Shown here: one piece after another, positions 17,767 through 27,222 of the stretch
Numbering within the stretch: position 1 is the stretch's first letter
Layout: each line of letters starts with the position of its first letter
Source of the DNA: an uncultured Faecalicatena sp.
GTDB lineage: Bacteria; Bacillota; Clostridia; Lachnospirales; Lachnospiraceae
Direction of reading: 5' to 3'
NCBI GenBank assembly: GCA_948468385.1
Contig: CAOKHZ010000010.1
Span: 62,001 to 126,000 of the forward strand
Length of the DNA: 64,000 nt
Position numbers and translations under genes: made by a program
The notes under the pieces: model-generated
What the model was told of the DNA's origin: nothing
The model's database searches: none
Seen by the model: only the letters and a program-made list of their open reading frames with translations

Positions 17767-17817
17767 GGGTCAAAAAGTCATGCGTTTCATGTTTACATGA
17801 AAAAACATGACTTTGAG
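17767..17817 (+). repeat. Leader copy of the TCAAAAAGTCATGC hairpin family
   Basis: TCAAAAAGTCATG is followed by TTTCATGT-TTACATGAAA and CATGACTTTGAGA, forming a long imperfect stem. Related copies are at 30193-30245, 39686-39738 and 55330-55400; the copy at 39686 also shares the flanking AACACCGAAAAG. Confidence 0.7.
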
Positions 17818-17874
17818 ACCCGCAAAACACCGAAAAGTAGCCATATAATTTTACCAAACACAAGGGGAAAGCAT

Positions 17875-18537
17875 ATGAAATATCAAGTTTCACTGACAAA
17901 GGCTGACCGGGAAATATTGGAATCTTACAAGAAAATGGTAGCCGGTCTCTCGGATTATATGGGAGCCGCCTGCGAAATCGTCCTGCACAGCTTAGACGAA
18001 CTGGACAGTTCCGTCATCGCCATCCACAACGGACATTACTCTTCCAGGCGGGTCGGCTCGCCGGTCACGGACCTGGCACTTAAGATGCTAGAACAAATTG
18101 ACGCAAACCATGACGGGGATTCTGTAACCTACTTTACCAAGACCAAGGACGGGATCCCGCTAAAATCCTCCACCATCGTAATCCGGGGCACCAACAACAA
18201 GGCCATCGGCCTTTTGTGCATGAATTTTTATCTAAACGCGCCGCTCTCGATGATTCTTTCAGAGTTTACAAATAACGCACAAGGGGAAAAAACGATGGAC
18301 GAAGAATTTCCAGATGACCCGTGTGCGCTGATTCTATCCAGTGTGAACAAGGCCAGAGAGACGGTCAACGCGGACCATTCCATTTTGTCCGCCAACAAAA
18401 ACAAAGAGATTATCCGAATTTTATATCAGGACGGAATCTTTAATTTAAAGGACGCGGTCGCCATCGTGGCAGGACATCTGAACATTTCCAAAAATACCGT
18501 GTACCTTCATATTCGAAACTTCTCGAAAGAATCCTAG
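17875..18537 (+). CDS. YheO/DauR-like PAS and helix-turn-helix transcriptional regulator
   Basis: A 220-residue protein. Residues about 8-125 form the YheO-type PAS domain (AACEIVLHSLDELDSSVIAI, and VIRGTNNKAIGLLCMNF). The last 55 residues form the DauR-type helix-turn-helix (IIRILYQDGIFNLKDAVAIV, then LNISKNTVYLHIR). DauR-type proteins control amino-acid catabolism genes. Divergence from the aminotransferase operon suggests it regulates that operon. I start at ATG 17875 because AAGGGG precedes it, the length fits the family, and the promoter excludes the longer frame. Confidence 0.88.
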   Translation: MKYQVSLTKADREILESYKKMVAGLSDYMGAACEIVLHSLDELDSSVIAIHNGHYSSRRVGSPVTDLALKMLEQIDANHDGDSVTYFTKTKDGIPLKSSTIVIRGTNNKAIGLLCMNFYLNAPLSMILSEFTNNAQGEKTMDEEFPDDPCALILSSVNKARETVNADHSILSANKNKEIIRILYQDGIFNLKDAVAIVAGHLNISKNTVYLHIRNFSKES

Positions 18538-18614
18538 TTTCTTTCTCGCCCTATGCGTGCAGCTCGAATCCGCTTCGCTTCTTCTCGCTCACGGGCTTTC
18601 GCCCTATGAAAAAG

Positions 18615-18664
18615 ATCAGTCGGGACGTTGTCCGTGTACAAGTACACACAACGTCCCGACTGAT
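18615..18664. terminator. Strong bidirectional terminator between convergent genes
   Basis: A perfect 17-bp stem (18615-18631 with 18648-18664), with an inner GTGTAC/GTACAC extension, flanked by A- and T-tracts. It serves the DauR-like gene and glnN. Confidence 0.9.
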
Positions 18665-18694
18665 TTTTTTCGCACGTCTCAATACTTTCGTGGA

Positions 18695-20815
18695 CTATAC
18701 TTCAAAAATTAAATCTCCGTAGGACGGCATCGGCCATGCCTCTTTATCCACGATCATCTCCAGCGCGTCAACCGGAGCACGCAGTGCCGCCATCGCCGGA
18801 ACGACGGTGTCATGATAATAATTTGCCGCCACGCCGCCTTCCTCCTTGCCTGCCGCCTCTTCGGTCACGGCCTGCAAATTGACAAGTGCCGCCTTCGTCT
18901 CCTTTAAAAGCGCGGACACTTCCGTGAGGATGCCGGACTGTACTTCCGTATCGGCTCCGGCTGCCTTCACTGCCAGAATCGTGTCGGCCAGTGTCTTCGT
19001 ATAGCCCATGACCGCCGGGATAATCTGCTTGCTCGCCATGTCAATCATGGTACGGGCCTCGATATTAATGGCCTTGGAATATGCCTCGTACTGGATTTCC
19101 GCACGGGACTCCAGCTCCGCCTTGGTAAACACGTTGAAGCGTTCAAACAGTGCTACGGCCTTATCCGTCGTGATGGCCGGAATCGCCTCCACCATGGATT
19201 TAATGTTCGGCAAGCCTCTTCGCTCCGCCTCGGCTACCCACTCGTCAGAATATCCGTTTCCATTAAAAACGATTCTCCTATTTTCCGTCATGTACTCCTT
19301 GATCAAGTCATGTACCGCCAGTTCGAAGTCATCTGCCTTTTCCAAAATGTCACATGCGTCCGCAAACGCCTCGGCCACGATGGTGTTAAGCACAATGTTC
19401 GGATTGGCAATGGAATCTCTGGAGCCAACCATGCGGAACTCGAATTTATTTCCGGTAAACGCAAACGGTGAAGTTCTGTTTCTGTCCGTGGCATCCTTAT
19501 CCAAATCCGGCAGGGAGGAAACGCCCGTGTGCAGCTTCGTGCCTTTCAGGCTGTGCGTCGCGGTTCCGGTGCTGATCAACTGATCCATCACGTCCTGCAG
19601 CTGGTCGCCGAGGAAGATGGAGATAATCGCCGGCGGTGCCTCATTGGCTCCAAGTCTATGGTCATTGCCCGGATCGGCCGCTGACTCTCTAAGCAAATCC
19701 GCGTGCTTGTTGATTGCCTTCAAAATACAAGACAATACCAAAAGGAACTGCTTGTTTTCATGCGGTGTCTTGCCCGGATCCAACATGTTGATTCCGTCGT
19801 CCGTGATAATCGACCAGTTATTGTGCTTGCCGGAACCATTGACCCCGGCGAACGGCTTCTCGTGAAGCAGGCACTTCATGCCATGCTGGCAGGCGACCCG
19901 CTTTAACGTTTGCATCACGATTTGGTTATGATCCACGGCCACGTTGGCCTCGGCATAAATCGGGGCCAGCTCGTGTTGTGCCGGTGCAACCTCGTTATGC
20001 TGCGTCTTGGCCGATACCCCGACCTTCCACAGCTGGATATTGACATCACGCATAAATGCCGCGATTCTCTGGCGAATGGTTCCGAAATAATGGTCGTCAA
20101 GCTCCTGCCCTTTCGGCGGCATCGCGCCAAACAACGTGCGTCCCGTATAAATCAGGTCTTTTCTCTGCTCGAACTTCCCGGCATCCACAAGGAAATACTC
20201 CTGCTCCGGTCCAACGGACGGCGTCACCTTCTTGGACGTCACATTGCCAAAAAGACGAATCAAGCGCAATGACTGTGCATTAATCGCCTCCATGGAACGA
20301 AGGAGCGGCGTCTTCTGATCAAGCGCCTCCCCCGTATAGGAGCAAAACGCGGTCGGAATGCAAAGCGTCGCGCCTGCCGCATCCTCCCTTACAAACGCCG
20401 GAGACGTACAATCCCACGCGGTGTAACCTCTGGCCTCAAACGTCGCGCGCAACCCGCCCGATGGAAAAGAGGAAGCATCCGGCTCACCCTTAATCAATTC
20501 TTTTCCCGAAAAACTCATCAAAACCTTTCCGCTCGGCAACGGTGCAGAAATAAACGAATCATGCTTCTCCGCGGTAACGCCCGTCAGTGGCAAAAACCAG
20601 TGGGTATAGTGCGTCGCGCCTTTCTCAATTGCCCACTCCTTCATCTCATGTGCAATGACGTCGGCGGTTTCAAGATCCAGTTCCTTTCCTTCTTCAATCG
20701 TCCTCTTTAAGTTCTTGTAAACCTTTTTCGGCAAACGAGCCTGCATGACGGTATCATTAAATACGTTTTCCCCGAAAATATCCGCAACATCAATCTTTTC
20801 CTTTTCCGTAACCAT
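18695..20815 (-). CDS. glnN: Glutamine synthetase type III
   Basis: A 706-residue cytosolic enzyme that makes glutamine from glutamate, ammonia and ATP. Length and motifs fit GSIII and not [23 protein letters not shown] and [19 protein letters not shown] early, [10 protein letters not shown], the ATP-site [11 protein letters not shown], and [15 protein letters not shown]. The start is set at ATG 20815 with AGAGG about 9 nt upstream; MKAM four residues earlier has no room for a ribosome site. The leader carries two hairpins (20905-20993 region), and a promoter is at 21009-21037, so nitrogen control at the leader is possible but not shown. Confidence 0.95.
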   Translation of the reverse strand: MVTEKEKIDVADIFGENVFNDTVMQARLPKKVYKNLKRTIEEGKELDLETADVIAHEMKEWAIEKGATHYTHWFLPLTGVTAEKHDSFISAPLPSGKVLMSFSGKELIKGEPDASSFPSGGLRATFEARGYTAWDCTSPAFVREDAAGATLCIPTAFCSYTGEALDQKTPLLRSMEAINAQSLRLIRLFGNVTSKKVTPSVGPEQEYFLVDAGKFEQRKDLIYTGRTLFGAMPPKGQELDDHYFGTIRQRIAAFMRDVNIQLWKVGVSAKTQHNEVAPAQHELAPIYAEANVAVDHNQIVMQTLKRVACQHGMKCLLHEKPFAGVNGSGKHNNWSIITDDGINMLDPGKTPHENKQFLLVLSCILKAINKHADLLRESAADPGNDHRLGANEAPPAIISIFLGDQLQDVMDQLISTGTATHSLKGTKLHTGVSSLPDLDKDATDRNRTSPFAFTGNKFEFRMVGSRDSIANPNIVLNTIVAEAFADACDILEKADDFELAVHDLIKEYMTENRRIVFNGNGYSDEWVAEAERRGLPNIKSMVEAIPAITTDKAVALFERFNVFTKAELESRAEIQYEAYSKAINIEARTMIDMASKQIIPAVMGYTKTLADTILAVKAAGADTEVQSGILTEVSALLKETKAALVNLQAVTEEAAGKEEGGVAANYYHDTVVPAMAALRAPVDALEMIVDKEAWPMPSYGDLIFEV

Positions 20816-20889
20816 AGCCTTCATCCTCTCTCTTCTTTGACTCTCCCACGAAACGGCCTGCCAGAACCGAAGCAACGCATCCTTGCCCA

Positions 20890-20993
20890 CGACCGCGCTT
20901 GTGCGCATTCCCCGGAAGGATTTTGCTTTATAGGGAAAATTTCCTATAAAGCAAAGAAAGGGCACTCCAAGCTGTCTTGGAACGCCCTTGTTC
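20890..20993 (-). promoter_or_regulatory. glnN leader with two hairpins, one a partial dispersed element
   Basis: Just after the predicted transcript start, AAGGGCGTTCCAAG and CTTGGAGTGCCCTT form a stem-loop. It is followed by TTTGCTTTATAGGAAA-like arms (20925-20956) that match the last hairpin of the 130-bp elements at 23163 and 60750, with part of their GCGC-GTGCGCAT arm as well. It could act as an attenuator or stabiliser. Confidence 0.5.
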
Positions 20994-21008
20994 TTATCTA
21001 CGTCAGCT

Positions 21009-21037
21009 AGTATAACTCATATTCCACAAAAAGGCAA
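21009..21037 (-). promoter_or_regulatory. Promoter for glnN
   Basis: Minus strand TTGCCT (21032-21037), 17-nt spacer, TATACT (21009-21014). Confidence 0.55.
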
Positions 21038-21103
21038 GTATAAAATTCATAAAAATATGGTGGCAGCCCTGACAAAATTTTGGCAGTCTTGCCCATAACA
21101 AAA

Positions 21104-21967
21104 TTACGCCTTCCCCACGGAACCAAATAATTCCATCTTGGTCTTCACGGTTTCCTTGATGGCCTCGTAACCCGGCTTCAAAAGTTTCCTCGGGTCATAC
21201 CCCTTACCTTCCTTGTCCTTGCCCGCCTCGACATACTCACGTGTGGCCGCCGCAAAGGAAAGCTGGCACTCCGTATTTACGTTAATCTTGGCAACGCCAA
21301 GGTCAATCGCCTTCTTAATCATGTCCTCCGGGATGCCCGTACCGCCATGCAAAACAAGCGGCATGTCACCGGTCAGCTGCTGGATGGCATCGAGCGTCTC
21401 AAAGCTCAAGCCCTCCCAGTTCGCCGGATACTTGCCATGAATGTTGCCAATACCCGCCGCCAGAAAGTCAATGCCGAGATCCGCGATCATCTTGCACTCC
21501 TGCGGATCCGCGCACTCGCCCTTGCCAACAACGCCGTCTTCCTCGCCGCCGATGGCACCAACTTCCGCCTCAAGCGACATGTTATTCTCCGCCACGATCT
21601 TTACCAACTCCTTGGTCTTGGCCACGTTTTCCTCGATCGGGTAATGGGAACCGTCGAACATGATGGATGAAAATCCCGCCTCCACGCACTTCAAGCAGCC
21701 GTCATACGTTCCATGGTCAAGATGAAGGGCCACAGGAACCGTGATGTTCAACTCCTCAAGCATGCCGTTTACCATGCCTACCACGGTCTTATAACCCGCC
21801 ATGTACTTTCCCGCGCCTTCGGACACCCCGAGGATGACCGGAGAATTACACTCCTGAGCCGTCGTCAAAATGGCCTTCGTCCACTCCAGGTTGTTAATGT
21901 TGAACTGTCCTACCGCGTAATGTCCGGCTTTTGCTTTTTGAAGCATCTCTTTTGCTGATACTAACAT
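21104..21967 (-). CDS. fba: Class II fructose-1,6-bisphosphate aldolase
   Basis: A 287-residue zinc enzyme of glycolysis and gluconeogenesis. The metal and substrate sites are visible: HLDHGTYDGC (catalytic Asp and zinc His), EAEVGAIGGEEDG, a zinc His in GNIHGKY, and LHGGTGIPEDMI with the last zinc His, followed by KINVNTECQ. GGAGGG lies 7 nt before ATG 21967. Monocistronic, with promoter at 22031-22059 and its own downstream gap before the glnN promoter. Confidence 0.96.
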   Translation of the reverse strand: MLVSAKEMLQKAKAGHYAVGQFNINNLEWTKAILTTAQECNSPVILGVSEGAGKYMAGYKTVVGMVNGMLEELNITVPVALHLDHGTYDGCLKCVEAGFSSIMFDGSHYPIEENVAKTKELVKIVAENNMSLEAEVGAIGGEEDGVVGKGECADPQECKMIADLGIDFLAAGIGNIHGKYPANWEGLSFETLDAIQQLTGDMPLVLHGGTGIPEDMIKKAIDLGVAKINVNTECQLSFAAATREYVEAGKDKEGKGYDPRKLLKPGYEAIKETVKTKMELFGSVGKA

Positions 21968-22030
21968 GTTATTTCCCTCCAATTCTATTTATCCGCTTCT
22001 TTTGTTTGCGGAATTTTCCAATCTTGTTCC

Positions 22031-22059
22031 ATTATAGACCATTCCCGTTAAAAATACAA
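22031..22059 (-). promoter_or_regulatory. Promoter for fba
   Basis: Minus strand TTGTAT (22054-22059), 17-nt spacer, TATAAT (22031-22036). Confidence 0.65.
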
Positions 22060-22100
22060 CAAAAAATTTGCCATAAAAGCTTGGACTCACTTTTATAATA

Positions 22101-23018
22101 TTATCGTACCCTCAGCACTTGTCCCGAATAAATCAAATTTGGATTGCTCAAATTATTCAGACTCGCGATTGCCTGCCACGTAGTTCCATATTTCGCGGCG
22201 ATGCCCGACAAGGTGTCACCCCTTCTCACGGTATAATATACCGCCTGCGTCGGAATGTACCCTAATTTCTCGTTGACAAGCTTCTGCACCTCGTCGTAAT
22301 TGTATCCGGCCGCGGTCAGCCTTTCCTCCCTCTCCTTCCCGTTCCCCCACTGCCCGGCGATGACCTCGTCGGCGATGATGCAAAGATTCCTTTCTGCCGT
22401 GGCATATTTATCCCATGCCGCCGCATCCATGTAGGCGACATCCAAATCCAGATTGCCCTCCCAGCCGGGAAGCCGCCCCGTCGAGGTATACTGGTAAATC
22501 GCCGCCATTTTCCACGCGCCAATCCCGCCTATCAGCGGCGCGTCCGGATTATACCCCATCGGGGTGTCTCCCGCGTAATATCCCGCGTTCCACAAGCCAT
22601 AATCCACGGCGACGGGATTCCAGTTATATTGATGAATCGTTCGGTTACTCATGTAAATGAGCGGGCGTACGCCGGTTTTCACGTAAACACGGTCGAGCCA
22701 CGCTTTCGCCCACGGCACCCCCAGGCCCAACTCCTGCTCCCAGTCCAGGGCAAGAATCGCACGTCCAAGATAATACTGCGCCCGCGATATGAAGTAATCT
22801 GCTTCCGACTCCGGCGAGCCGGCATAGCCGACCTCCCTTGCATAGTGGTACAATCCAATTTTCTTGCGGTTGGCCAAGGCATTTTCCACCGCCCTGGCAT
22901 AATCCGGATTCGTATACCCGGTGCCGCCGGTCGCCTTAATAATCACAAATTCACAAGGCACCACACCTAGGTCGATTCCACTTTGCCAACTACTGACATC
23001 AATCCCGTTCATACTCAT
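22101..23018 (-). CDS. GH25 lysozyme with Cpl-7 and LysM cell-wall-binding domains
   Basis: A 305-residue muramidase. Residues 1-200 are the glycoside hydrolase 25 barrel ([32 protein letters not shown], and the catalytic acids in LALDWEQE and DLDVAYMD). Residues 215-255 match the CW_7/Cpl-7 repeat ([20 protein letters not shown]), and 262-305 are a LysM domain ([20 protein letters not shown]). There is no signal peptide, so it needs a holin or lysis to reach the wall, as phage endolysins do. No phage genes surround it. Probably a captured endolysin or part of a lysis or competition function. Confidence 0.9.
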   Translation of the reverse strand: MSMNGIDVSSWQSGIDLGVVPCEFVIIKATGGTGYTNPDYARAVENALANRKKIGLYHYAREVGYAGSPESEADYFISRAQYYLGRAILALDWEQELGLGVPWAKAWLDRVYVKTGVRPLIYMSNRTIHQYNWNPVAVDYGLWNAGYYAGDTPMGYNPDAPLIGGIGAWKMAAIYQYTSTGRLPGWEGNLDLDVAYMDAAAWDKYATAERNLCIIADEVIAGQWGNGKEREERLTAAGYNYDEVQKLVNEKLGYIPTQAVYYTVRRGDTLSGIAAKYGTTWQAIASLNNLSNPNLIYSGQVLRVR

Positions 23019-23084
23019 ATAAACTTACTCCAATTAATAAAATTCCTCATTCCTATTCTATTCCATACCAAGTGCGCACATGCA

Positions 23085-23305
23085 TGGAATAAAGAGTTTC
23101 GCTCGTGAAACTCTCACGCTTATCTGCACCCCCAAATTTTTCATGTTATGGAAAACGACGTCTTCCCATAACAGAACAAAGAGTCCGGCTTGCCGGACTC
23201 TCGCGCCGGAGCGCGGCTGCGTTAGCAGCCATTTTCCTTAGGCGCGAAGTGCGCATCCCCCGGAGGGTTTTGTGTCATAGGGAACGAAGTTTCCTATGAC
23301 ACGAA
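23085..23305. repeat. Two adjoining copies of the hairpin element (GAGTCCGG family)
   Basis: A short form (GAGTTTC-GCTC-GTGAAACTC, then a GTTATGG...CCATAAC stem) is followed from 23175 by a full 130-bp form: GAGTCCGGC hairpin, GCGGCTGC hairpin, GCGC-GAAGT-GCGC hairpin, and a final TGTGTCATAGGGAA / TTTCCTATGACAC stem. The full form is about 90 percent identical to 60750-60885, with compensatory changes in two stems. Confidence 0.75.
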
Positions 23306-23306
23306 A

Positions 23307-23339
23307 AAGGACATCTTCTGAATTAAAGAAGATGTCCTT
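23307..23339 (-). terminator. tRNA-Glu terminator
   Basis: AAGGACATCTTCT (23307-23319) pairs perfectly with AGAAGATGTCCTT (23327-23339); a T-run follows on the minus strand, directly after the tRNA 3' end. Confidence 0.85.
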
Positions 23340-23340
23340 A

Positions 23341-23412
23341 TGACTCCCAGGGGAATCGAACCCCTGATTCCAGCGTGAGAGGCTAGCGTCTTGACCGCTT
23401 GACCAGGGAGCC
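23341..23412 (-). tRNA. tRNA-Glu (anticodon CUC)
   Basis: The minus strand gives a 72-nt cloverleaf: acceptor GGCTCCC/GGGAGTC, D-arm with GGTCAAGCGGTCAAGAC, anticodon loop CTCTCAC with anticodon CTC, and T-arm GGGGTTCGATTCCCC. CCA is not encoded. It has its own promoter and terminator. Confidence 0.93.
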
Positions 23413-23456
23413 ATGTTAACTTGCTGCTTGTGGGATGTTTCCCACAAGCAGTATTT

Positions 23457-23485
23457 ACTATAACACATAACCTTTTATAATGCAA
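23457..23485 (-). promoter_or_regulatory. Promoter for tRNA-Glu
   Basis: Minus strand TTGCAT (23480-23485), 17-nt spacer, TATAGT (23457-23462). A CTGCTTGTGGG hairpin lies between it and the tRNA. Confidence 0.65.
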
Positions 23486-23607
23486 GCATTTTTTTATTTT
23501 TCTTCAACCTTTTTCTTTTACCTTTTTAAAATTTCAACCTTTTTCTTCAATTTTTTTAGCCCATTTATTTAGAAAAGGTTTTTCTCTCGGATTTAGCCGG
23601 CCGGTGC

Positions 23608-25521
23608 TTAAACTAAACGAATCTCTCCCTTGTAATACACCGCCTTGCATGGCTCCACCTCGTATTTCAAACGGTGCCTCGCACCGCCAATGACAATCTC
23701 CGTCCCGGAATAGGCAATCTCACACGCCAACCTCTTGCCGCTTGGATCCTCGCGCTTTTCTTCCCGTTTCCTTATCGCCTTCTCCAATTGTTCCATCCGC
23801 GTCTTGCTCACAGACAGCTTCATCCGCACCATCGGCAGGTTTTTAAGCCTTTCTGGACCGTTCGGCTGGCGTTCCAGTCTTTCAAGTTCCTCCTGCAGGT
23901 CCTTTATCTCCCGCCGCAACTCTTCATGCTCAAACTCTTCCGATGGTTTACCACCCAGGGACACCAAGGTCGTGCACTCCGCCCGAGAACCCACCGCATT
24001 TGCCCGCACCTCCCTGCCTGCCCGGATTTTTCCACCGATAATGCTTCCCCGGCCGGAACAAGCGCTGACCGCGCCGTCACAATACACGTCGCAATTAACG
24101 ACACAATCCGACAGTAAGTTTTCTCTCGCGCAAACCGTGCTGTTCTCCAAATACCTGACATAAACGCTGCGCCCGGCACGAATCACGGCCTGATCATCGC
24201 CCTTGATTCCCTTTGCCACGACAAGGTCGCCACCGGCCTCGATTATGCTGTCTTCCACGACGCCGTCCACCGTGATGTTCCCCGTCGCCTTGACGGTGAA
24301 CCCCCCGCGTACGTCTCCGCGGATATAAATGTCTCCCATGAAGTCCACGTTTCCGGTAGAATAATCCACGTTTTCGCTGATTTCCAACGCCGTCTTGACC
24401 TCGAAATCACGCCCGTTGAACTCAATGCGCCCCGTCTTGGTCGCAACAAGCGTCGTCCCGTCCTCGGAAATCACCGTATTACGTCCTCTTGGCACAATCG
24501 CCTTACGTCCGTCTTTTGCCGGAACCTCCTTGCCAAGCACCGTGGTACCCGCCACGCCAGATCCCGGAGCGATAATGTCACAAATCACCCCGCCCTCTTC
24601 TATGTTGTGCACGACGTTCAAATTTGCATAATCAATCTGCCCGCTCTCTTCTGCCAGATCCTTCCGCGAAGTACGCGGAAATTTGTCCACGGTATAACCG
24701 TCCTTTCCTTGAACCGGCAATTTGCCTTCGGCCGCCAGATGCAGCTGAAAATACCGTTTTTCATCCCCTGGCAACCGTTCGATCAGCGCTTCGTCCACGC
24801 CGAATTTCACGCCACACTCGTTCAAGGCATTTGCCAACATGTCGCGATCCACTTCCTTGCCGCCGCCCGCCGGAGGATATACCAGGAACCACGCGCTCAT
24901 ATCGTCCCGCGTCAAGAAAAGTACCACCTGCGCGTCCAACCGAGGTATCACTTCTATCTGTTTGTCCGCAACATCCGAATCGGCATCCTCTTGCATATCC
25001 GAACCGGCATCCTGCACATCCGAAGCATCCGAATCAATCTCCTCCGGCACATCCGAAGTATCCGAACCGGTCTCCTCCGGCACATCCGAAGTATCCGAAC
25101 CGGTCTCCTCCGGCATGGCCGAAGCATCTAAACCGGCATCTTCCTGTACATCCGTTTCACCCAATAACAATTCCCATCTGGGCCGCGCCTCCTCAAAACG
25201 TTTGTCCGCGGTGGAAGTGGCAATCTGCCACAGACGCTCCAATTCTGCCTCCAGTTTGTCCTCCGACAGCAATTCCGGCTGTTTCAACGTCCCTGCCAGA
25301 CGCAATACGGGTTCCGTCACGCCTTCTTCCTGCCTTGTCTGCTCCACCCACAGTTTCCACAACTGATTCATGACGTGCTCCGGAGACAACTCGAGACGTG
25401 CCAAATCAACCTCGGGCTGTGATTCCACCCCGTCCTGACGCTCTAAAACAATTTCTTCCTTCGTGTTCTCCTCGGGTTTTGATCCAAACAGCCGAGAAAG
25501 AATGGAATTTCTAAAATGCAT
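23608..25521 (-). CDS. FapA/DUF342 family polymer-forming protein
   Basis: A 637-residue protein. The middle and C-terminal halves show the FapA (DUF342) pattern: VDYSTGNVDFMGDIYIRGDV, GNITVDGVVEDSIIEAGGDL, IKGDDQAVIRAGRSVYV, a right-handed beta-helix of short repeats, then a coiled coil (EELRREIKDLQEELERL). An acidic low-complexity linker near residues 135-175 has three 11-residue repeats of the EETGSDTSDVP type, encoded by near-identical DNA at about 25020-25135. Family members are linked to flagellar or envelope functions but the role is not established. GGAGGT precedes ATG 25521. Confidence 0.82.
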   Translation of the reverse strand: MHFRNSILSRLFGSKPEENTKEEIVLERQDGVESQPEVDLARLELSPEHVMNQLWKLWVEQTRQEEGVTEPVLRLAGTLKQPELLSEDKLEAELERLWQIATSTADKRFEEARPRWELLLGETDVQEDAGLDASAMPEETGSDTSDVPEETGSDTSDVPEEIDSDASDVQDAGSDMQEDADSDVADKQIEVIPRLDAQVVLFLTRDDMSAWFLVYPPAGGGKEVDRDMLANALNECGVKFGVDEALIERLPGDEKRYFQLHLAAEGKLPVQGKDGYTVDKFPRTSRKDLAEESGQIDYANLNVVHNIEEGGVICDIIAPGSGVAGTTVLGKEVPAKDGRKAIVPRGRNTVISEDGTTLVATKTGRIEFNGRDFEVKTALEISENVDYSTGNVDFMGDIYIRGDVRGGFTVKATGNITVDGVVEDSIIEAGGDLVVAKGIKGDDQAVIRAGRSVYVRYLENSTVCARENLLSDCVVNCDVYCDGAVSACSGRGSIIGGKIRAGREVRANAVGSRAECTTLVSLGGKPSEEFEHEELRREIKDLQEELERLERQPNGPERLKNLPMVRMKLSVSKTRMEQLEKAIRKREEKREDPSGKRLACEIAYSGTEIVIGGARHRLKYEVEPCKAVYYKGEIRLV

Positions 25522-25620
25522 GCCTTTTCACCTCCCAAAGCCTCCGCTTAGAATTTTTTCAATATAACATGCCTGTCAATATAGGCATTACTATATTATG
25601 AACGCTTTAATCATAGTGTT

Positions 25621-25649
25621 ATCATAACAATTCCAAGTGGGTCTGTCAA
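25621..25649 (-). promoter_or_regulatory. Promoter for the FapA-like gene
   Basis: Minus strand TTGACA (25644-25649), 17-nt spacer, TATGAT (25621-25626). The start would be near 25614, leaving a 90-nt leader. Confidence 0.6.
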
Positions 25650-25704
25650 GAAGTGAAAAACATTCGCGCCACGCTCATACTGCCGCGGGCATTGGAAACG
25701 GTAA

Positions 25705-26922
25705 CTACAACCCTGCCCCGAGCCGTTCCTCGATGCCTTCCTTGGCATCTTCCTTGAACTCTTCCTTCAGCCCGGCCTTCATCTCTTCTTTCGAATTTGT
25801 CTTTATCTTCAACTCCTTGTCCAGTCCGCCCTCCAATCCGGTTTCCATCTTCTCCTTGACTTCCTCTTTCAATTCTTCTTTTAACTCGTCCAACTCGATT
25901 TCCAGTTCTATTTCCAGAGTTTCATCCAGTTTTGCCACCATCTCTTCGGCCAGTTCCGCTGCCGCCGCTTCCACGGTCAGCTTCTTCTCTTCCTCGCGAA
26001 CCTCCTCCTTTTTGCGGCGCAAATCGGGAATCACGTCCGCCTCCACCATGATTTGCAGTGCCTTTTTCCGATTTTCAATCTGCACTTCGTCATGATTTCC
26101 TCCAAACTCCCCGTCCAGCGTCCATGGAATTTCCTCATCGCTCTCGAATCGAATGCTGCCGGTACGGAAACAATACATGTGCGTGGAATCAATCTGTTTT
26201 CCCAGAAGGGCCGCTATGATTTCATTCACGTCCATCGGCGTTTTGGGCGTCTTGATCAACGTCACCTCGAACAAGCCGTCGTCAAAGGCCACGTTCTGCC
26301 CAACAATGCCCTTGAATCCTCCCACCGAATGGGAATTCGTCACCATGCCGAACATGAACTCATCCTCGATGTTTTCCCCGTCATGTGTCACCCGTACGCG
26401 GTATGAAGGCACATTGAAAATCTTCTTCGTCCCCTCCAGGACATACGCCAGATGTCCCAGAATATTCTTCATTTTCTGATCCGTCTCATAAGACACGTCC
26501 GTGAAAAGCCCGAACGCTGCAATATAGACAAAGTAATTATTGTTAAAAGCCCCGACGTCGCAAGCAAACGGTTTCCCATTAACGGACACGTCCGCCGCCT
26601 CGAGCATGTCTTTGGGAATGTGCAGACTGCTGGCAAAATCATTGGTCGTACCCGCCGGAATGTAACCGATGGGCACCTTTCCCACGCGCATGGACATACC
26701 GGTCACGACCTCGTCAAGCGTTCCATCCCCGCCGCTGCACACCACCAAGTCATATCTTTCTGCATAAGACTTCGTTTTCTCCATGGCATCCTGACACTGC
26801 TGGGTTGGATAAACCGTCACTTCGTACCCACTCTTCACAAAAATGTCCAGTATGTCTGACAATTGCGGCTTCAACAGTCCCATTCCCGCATTTGGATTAT
26901 AGATAAACAACATCTTTTTCAT
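25705..26922 (-). CDS. YegS/DgkB-type lipid kinase with a charged C-terminal tail
   Basis: A 405-residue kinase of the diacylglycerol-kinase catalytic family. Residues 1-300 carry the family motifs: FIYNPNAGMG, VCSGGDGTLDEVV (nucleotide loop), GYIPAGTTNDFA and the later LDGEFGG. It probably phosphorylates diacylglycerol in the membrane-lipid cycle. From about residue 303 there is a tail of some 100 residues made almost only of Lys, Glu, Leu and Met (for example ELDELKEELKEEVKEKME), predicted coiled coil, absent from ordinary members. The gene follows the crh-like gene by 42 nt on the same strand. Confidence 0.85.
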   Translation of the reverse strand: MKKMLFIYNPNAGMGLLKPQLSDILDIFVKSGYEVTVYPTQQCQDAMEKTKSYAERYDLVVCSGGDGTLDEVVTGMSMRVGKVPIGYIPAGTTNDFASSLHIPKDMLEAADVSVNGKPFACDVGAFNNNYFVYIAAFGLFTDVSYETDQKMKNILGHLAYVLEGTKKIFNVPSYRVRVTHDGENIEDEFMFGMVTNSHSVGGFKGIVGQNVAFDDGLFEVTLIKTPKTPMDVNEIIAALLGKQIDSTHMYCFRTGSIRFESDEEIPWTLDGEFGGNHDEVQIENRKKALQIMVEADVIPDLRRKKEEVREEEKKLTVEAAAAELAEEMVAKLDETLEIELEIELDELKEELKEEVKEKMETGLEGGLDKELKIKTNSKEEMKAGLKEEFKEDAKEGIEERLGAGL

Positions 26923-26964
26923 AAACACGACACCCCATGCCGGGAAAGTGTTCTTTCCCCGTCT

Positions 26965-27222
26965 TTAATTATTATGCAAGAAAAAAGTTTTGATTCCCTC
27001 CGCAGCCTTTTCCTCATCCTCGCCCTCAGTGAGTACCGTGACGCGCTCACCCTCCGCCAGGCTCAAGCTCATCATGCCCATGATACTTTTGGCGTTAATT
27101 TTTTTATTGTCCGCCAAAATATAAACCTGGCTCGCGTACTGGCTTGCCTCTTGTACCAACAACGCAATCGGCCTTCCATCCAGACCATTTTCATGTTTCA
27201 CGACAACCGGTGTTTCAATCAT
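26965..27222 (-). CDS. Crh-like HPr domain protein lacking the catalytic histidine
   Basis: An 85-residue HPr-fold protein. The Ser46 region is perfect (KINAKSIMGMMSLSLAEGE), but residue 15, the phospho-histidine of true HPr, is Asp (GLDGRP in place of GLHARP). In Bacillus subtilis Crh the same position is Gln and Crh is regulated only through Ser46. It sits directly after whiA, overlapping by 8 nt, which is the position of crh in B. subtilis. It is therefore most likely a catabolite-control cofactor and not a PTS phosphocarrier. GGAGG precedes ATG 27222. Confidence 0.85.
   Translation of the reverse strand: MIETPVVVKHENGLDGRPIALLVQEASQYASQVYILADNKKINAKSIMGMMSLSLAEGERVTVLTEGEDEEKAAEGIKTFFLHNN

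Noticed and set aside
22101-23018. An intact prophage around the lysozyme gene
   Set aside because: Neighbouring genes are fba, tRNA-Glu and a FapA-like gene; no structural, integrase or holin genes are seen.
23238-23485. Short ORFs across tRNA-Glu
   Set aside because: They read through a clear tRNA cloverleaf.
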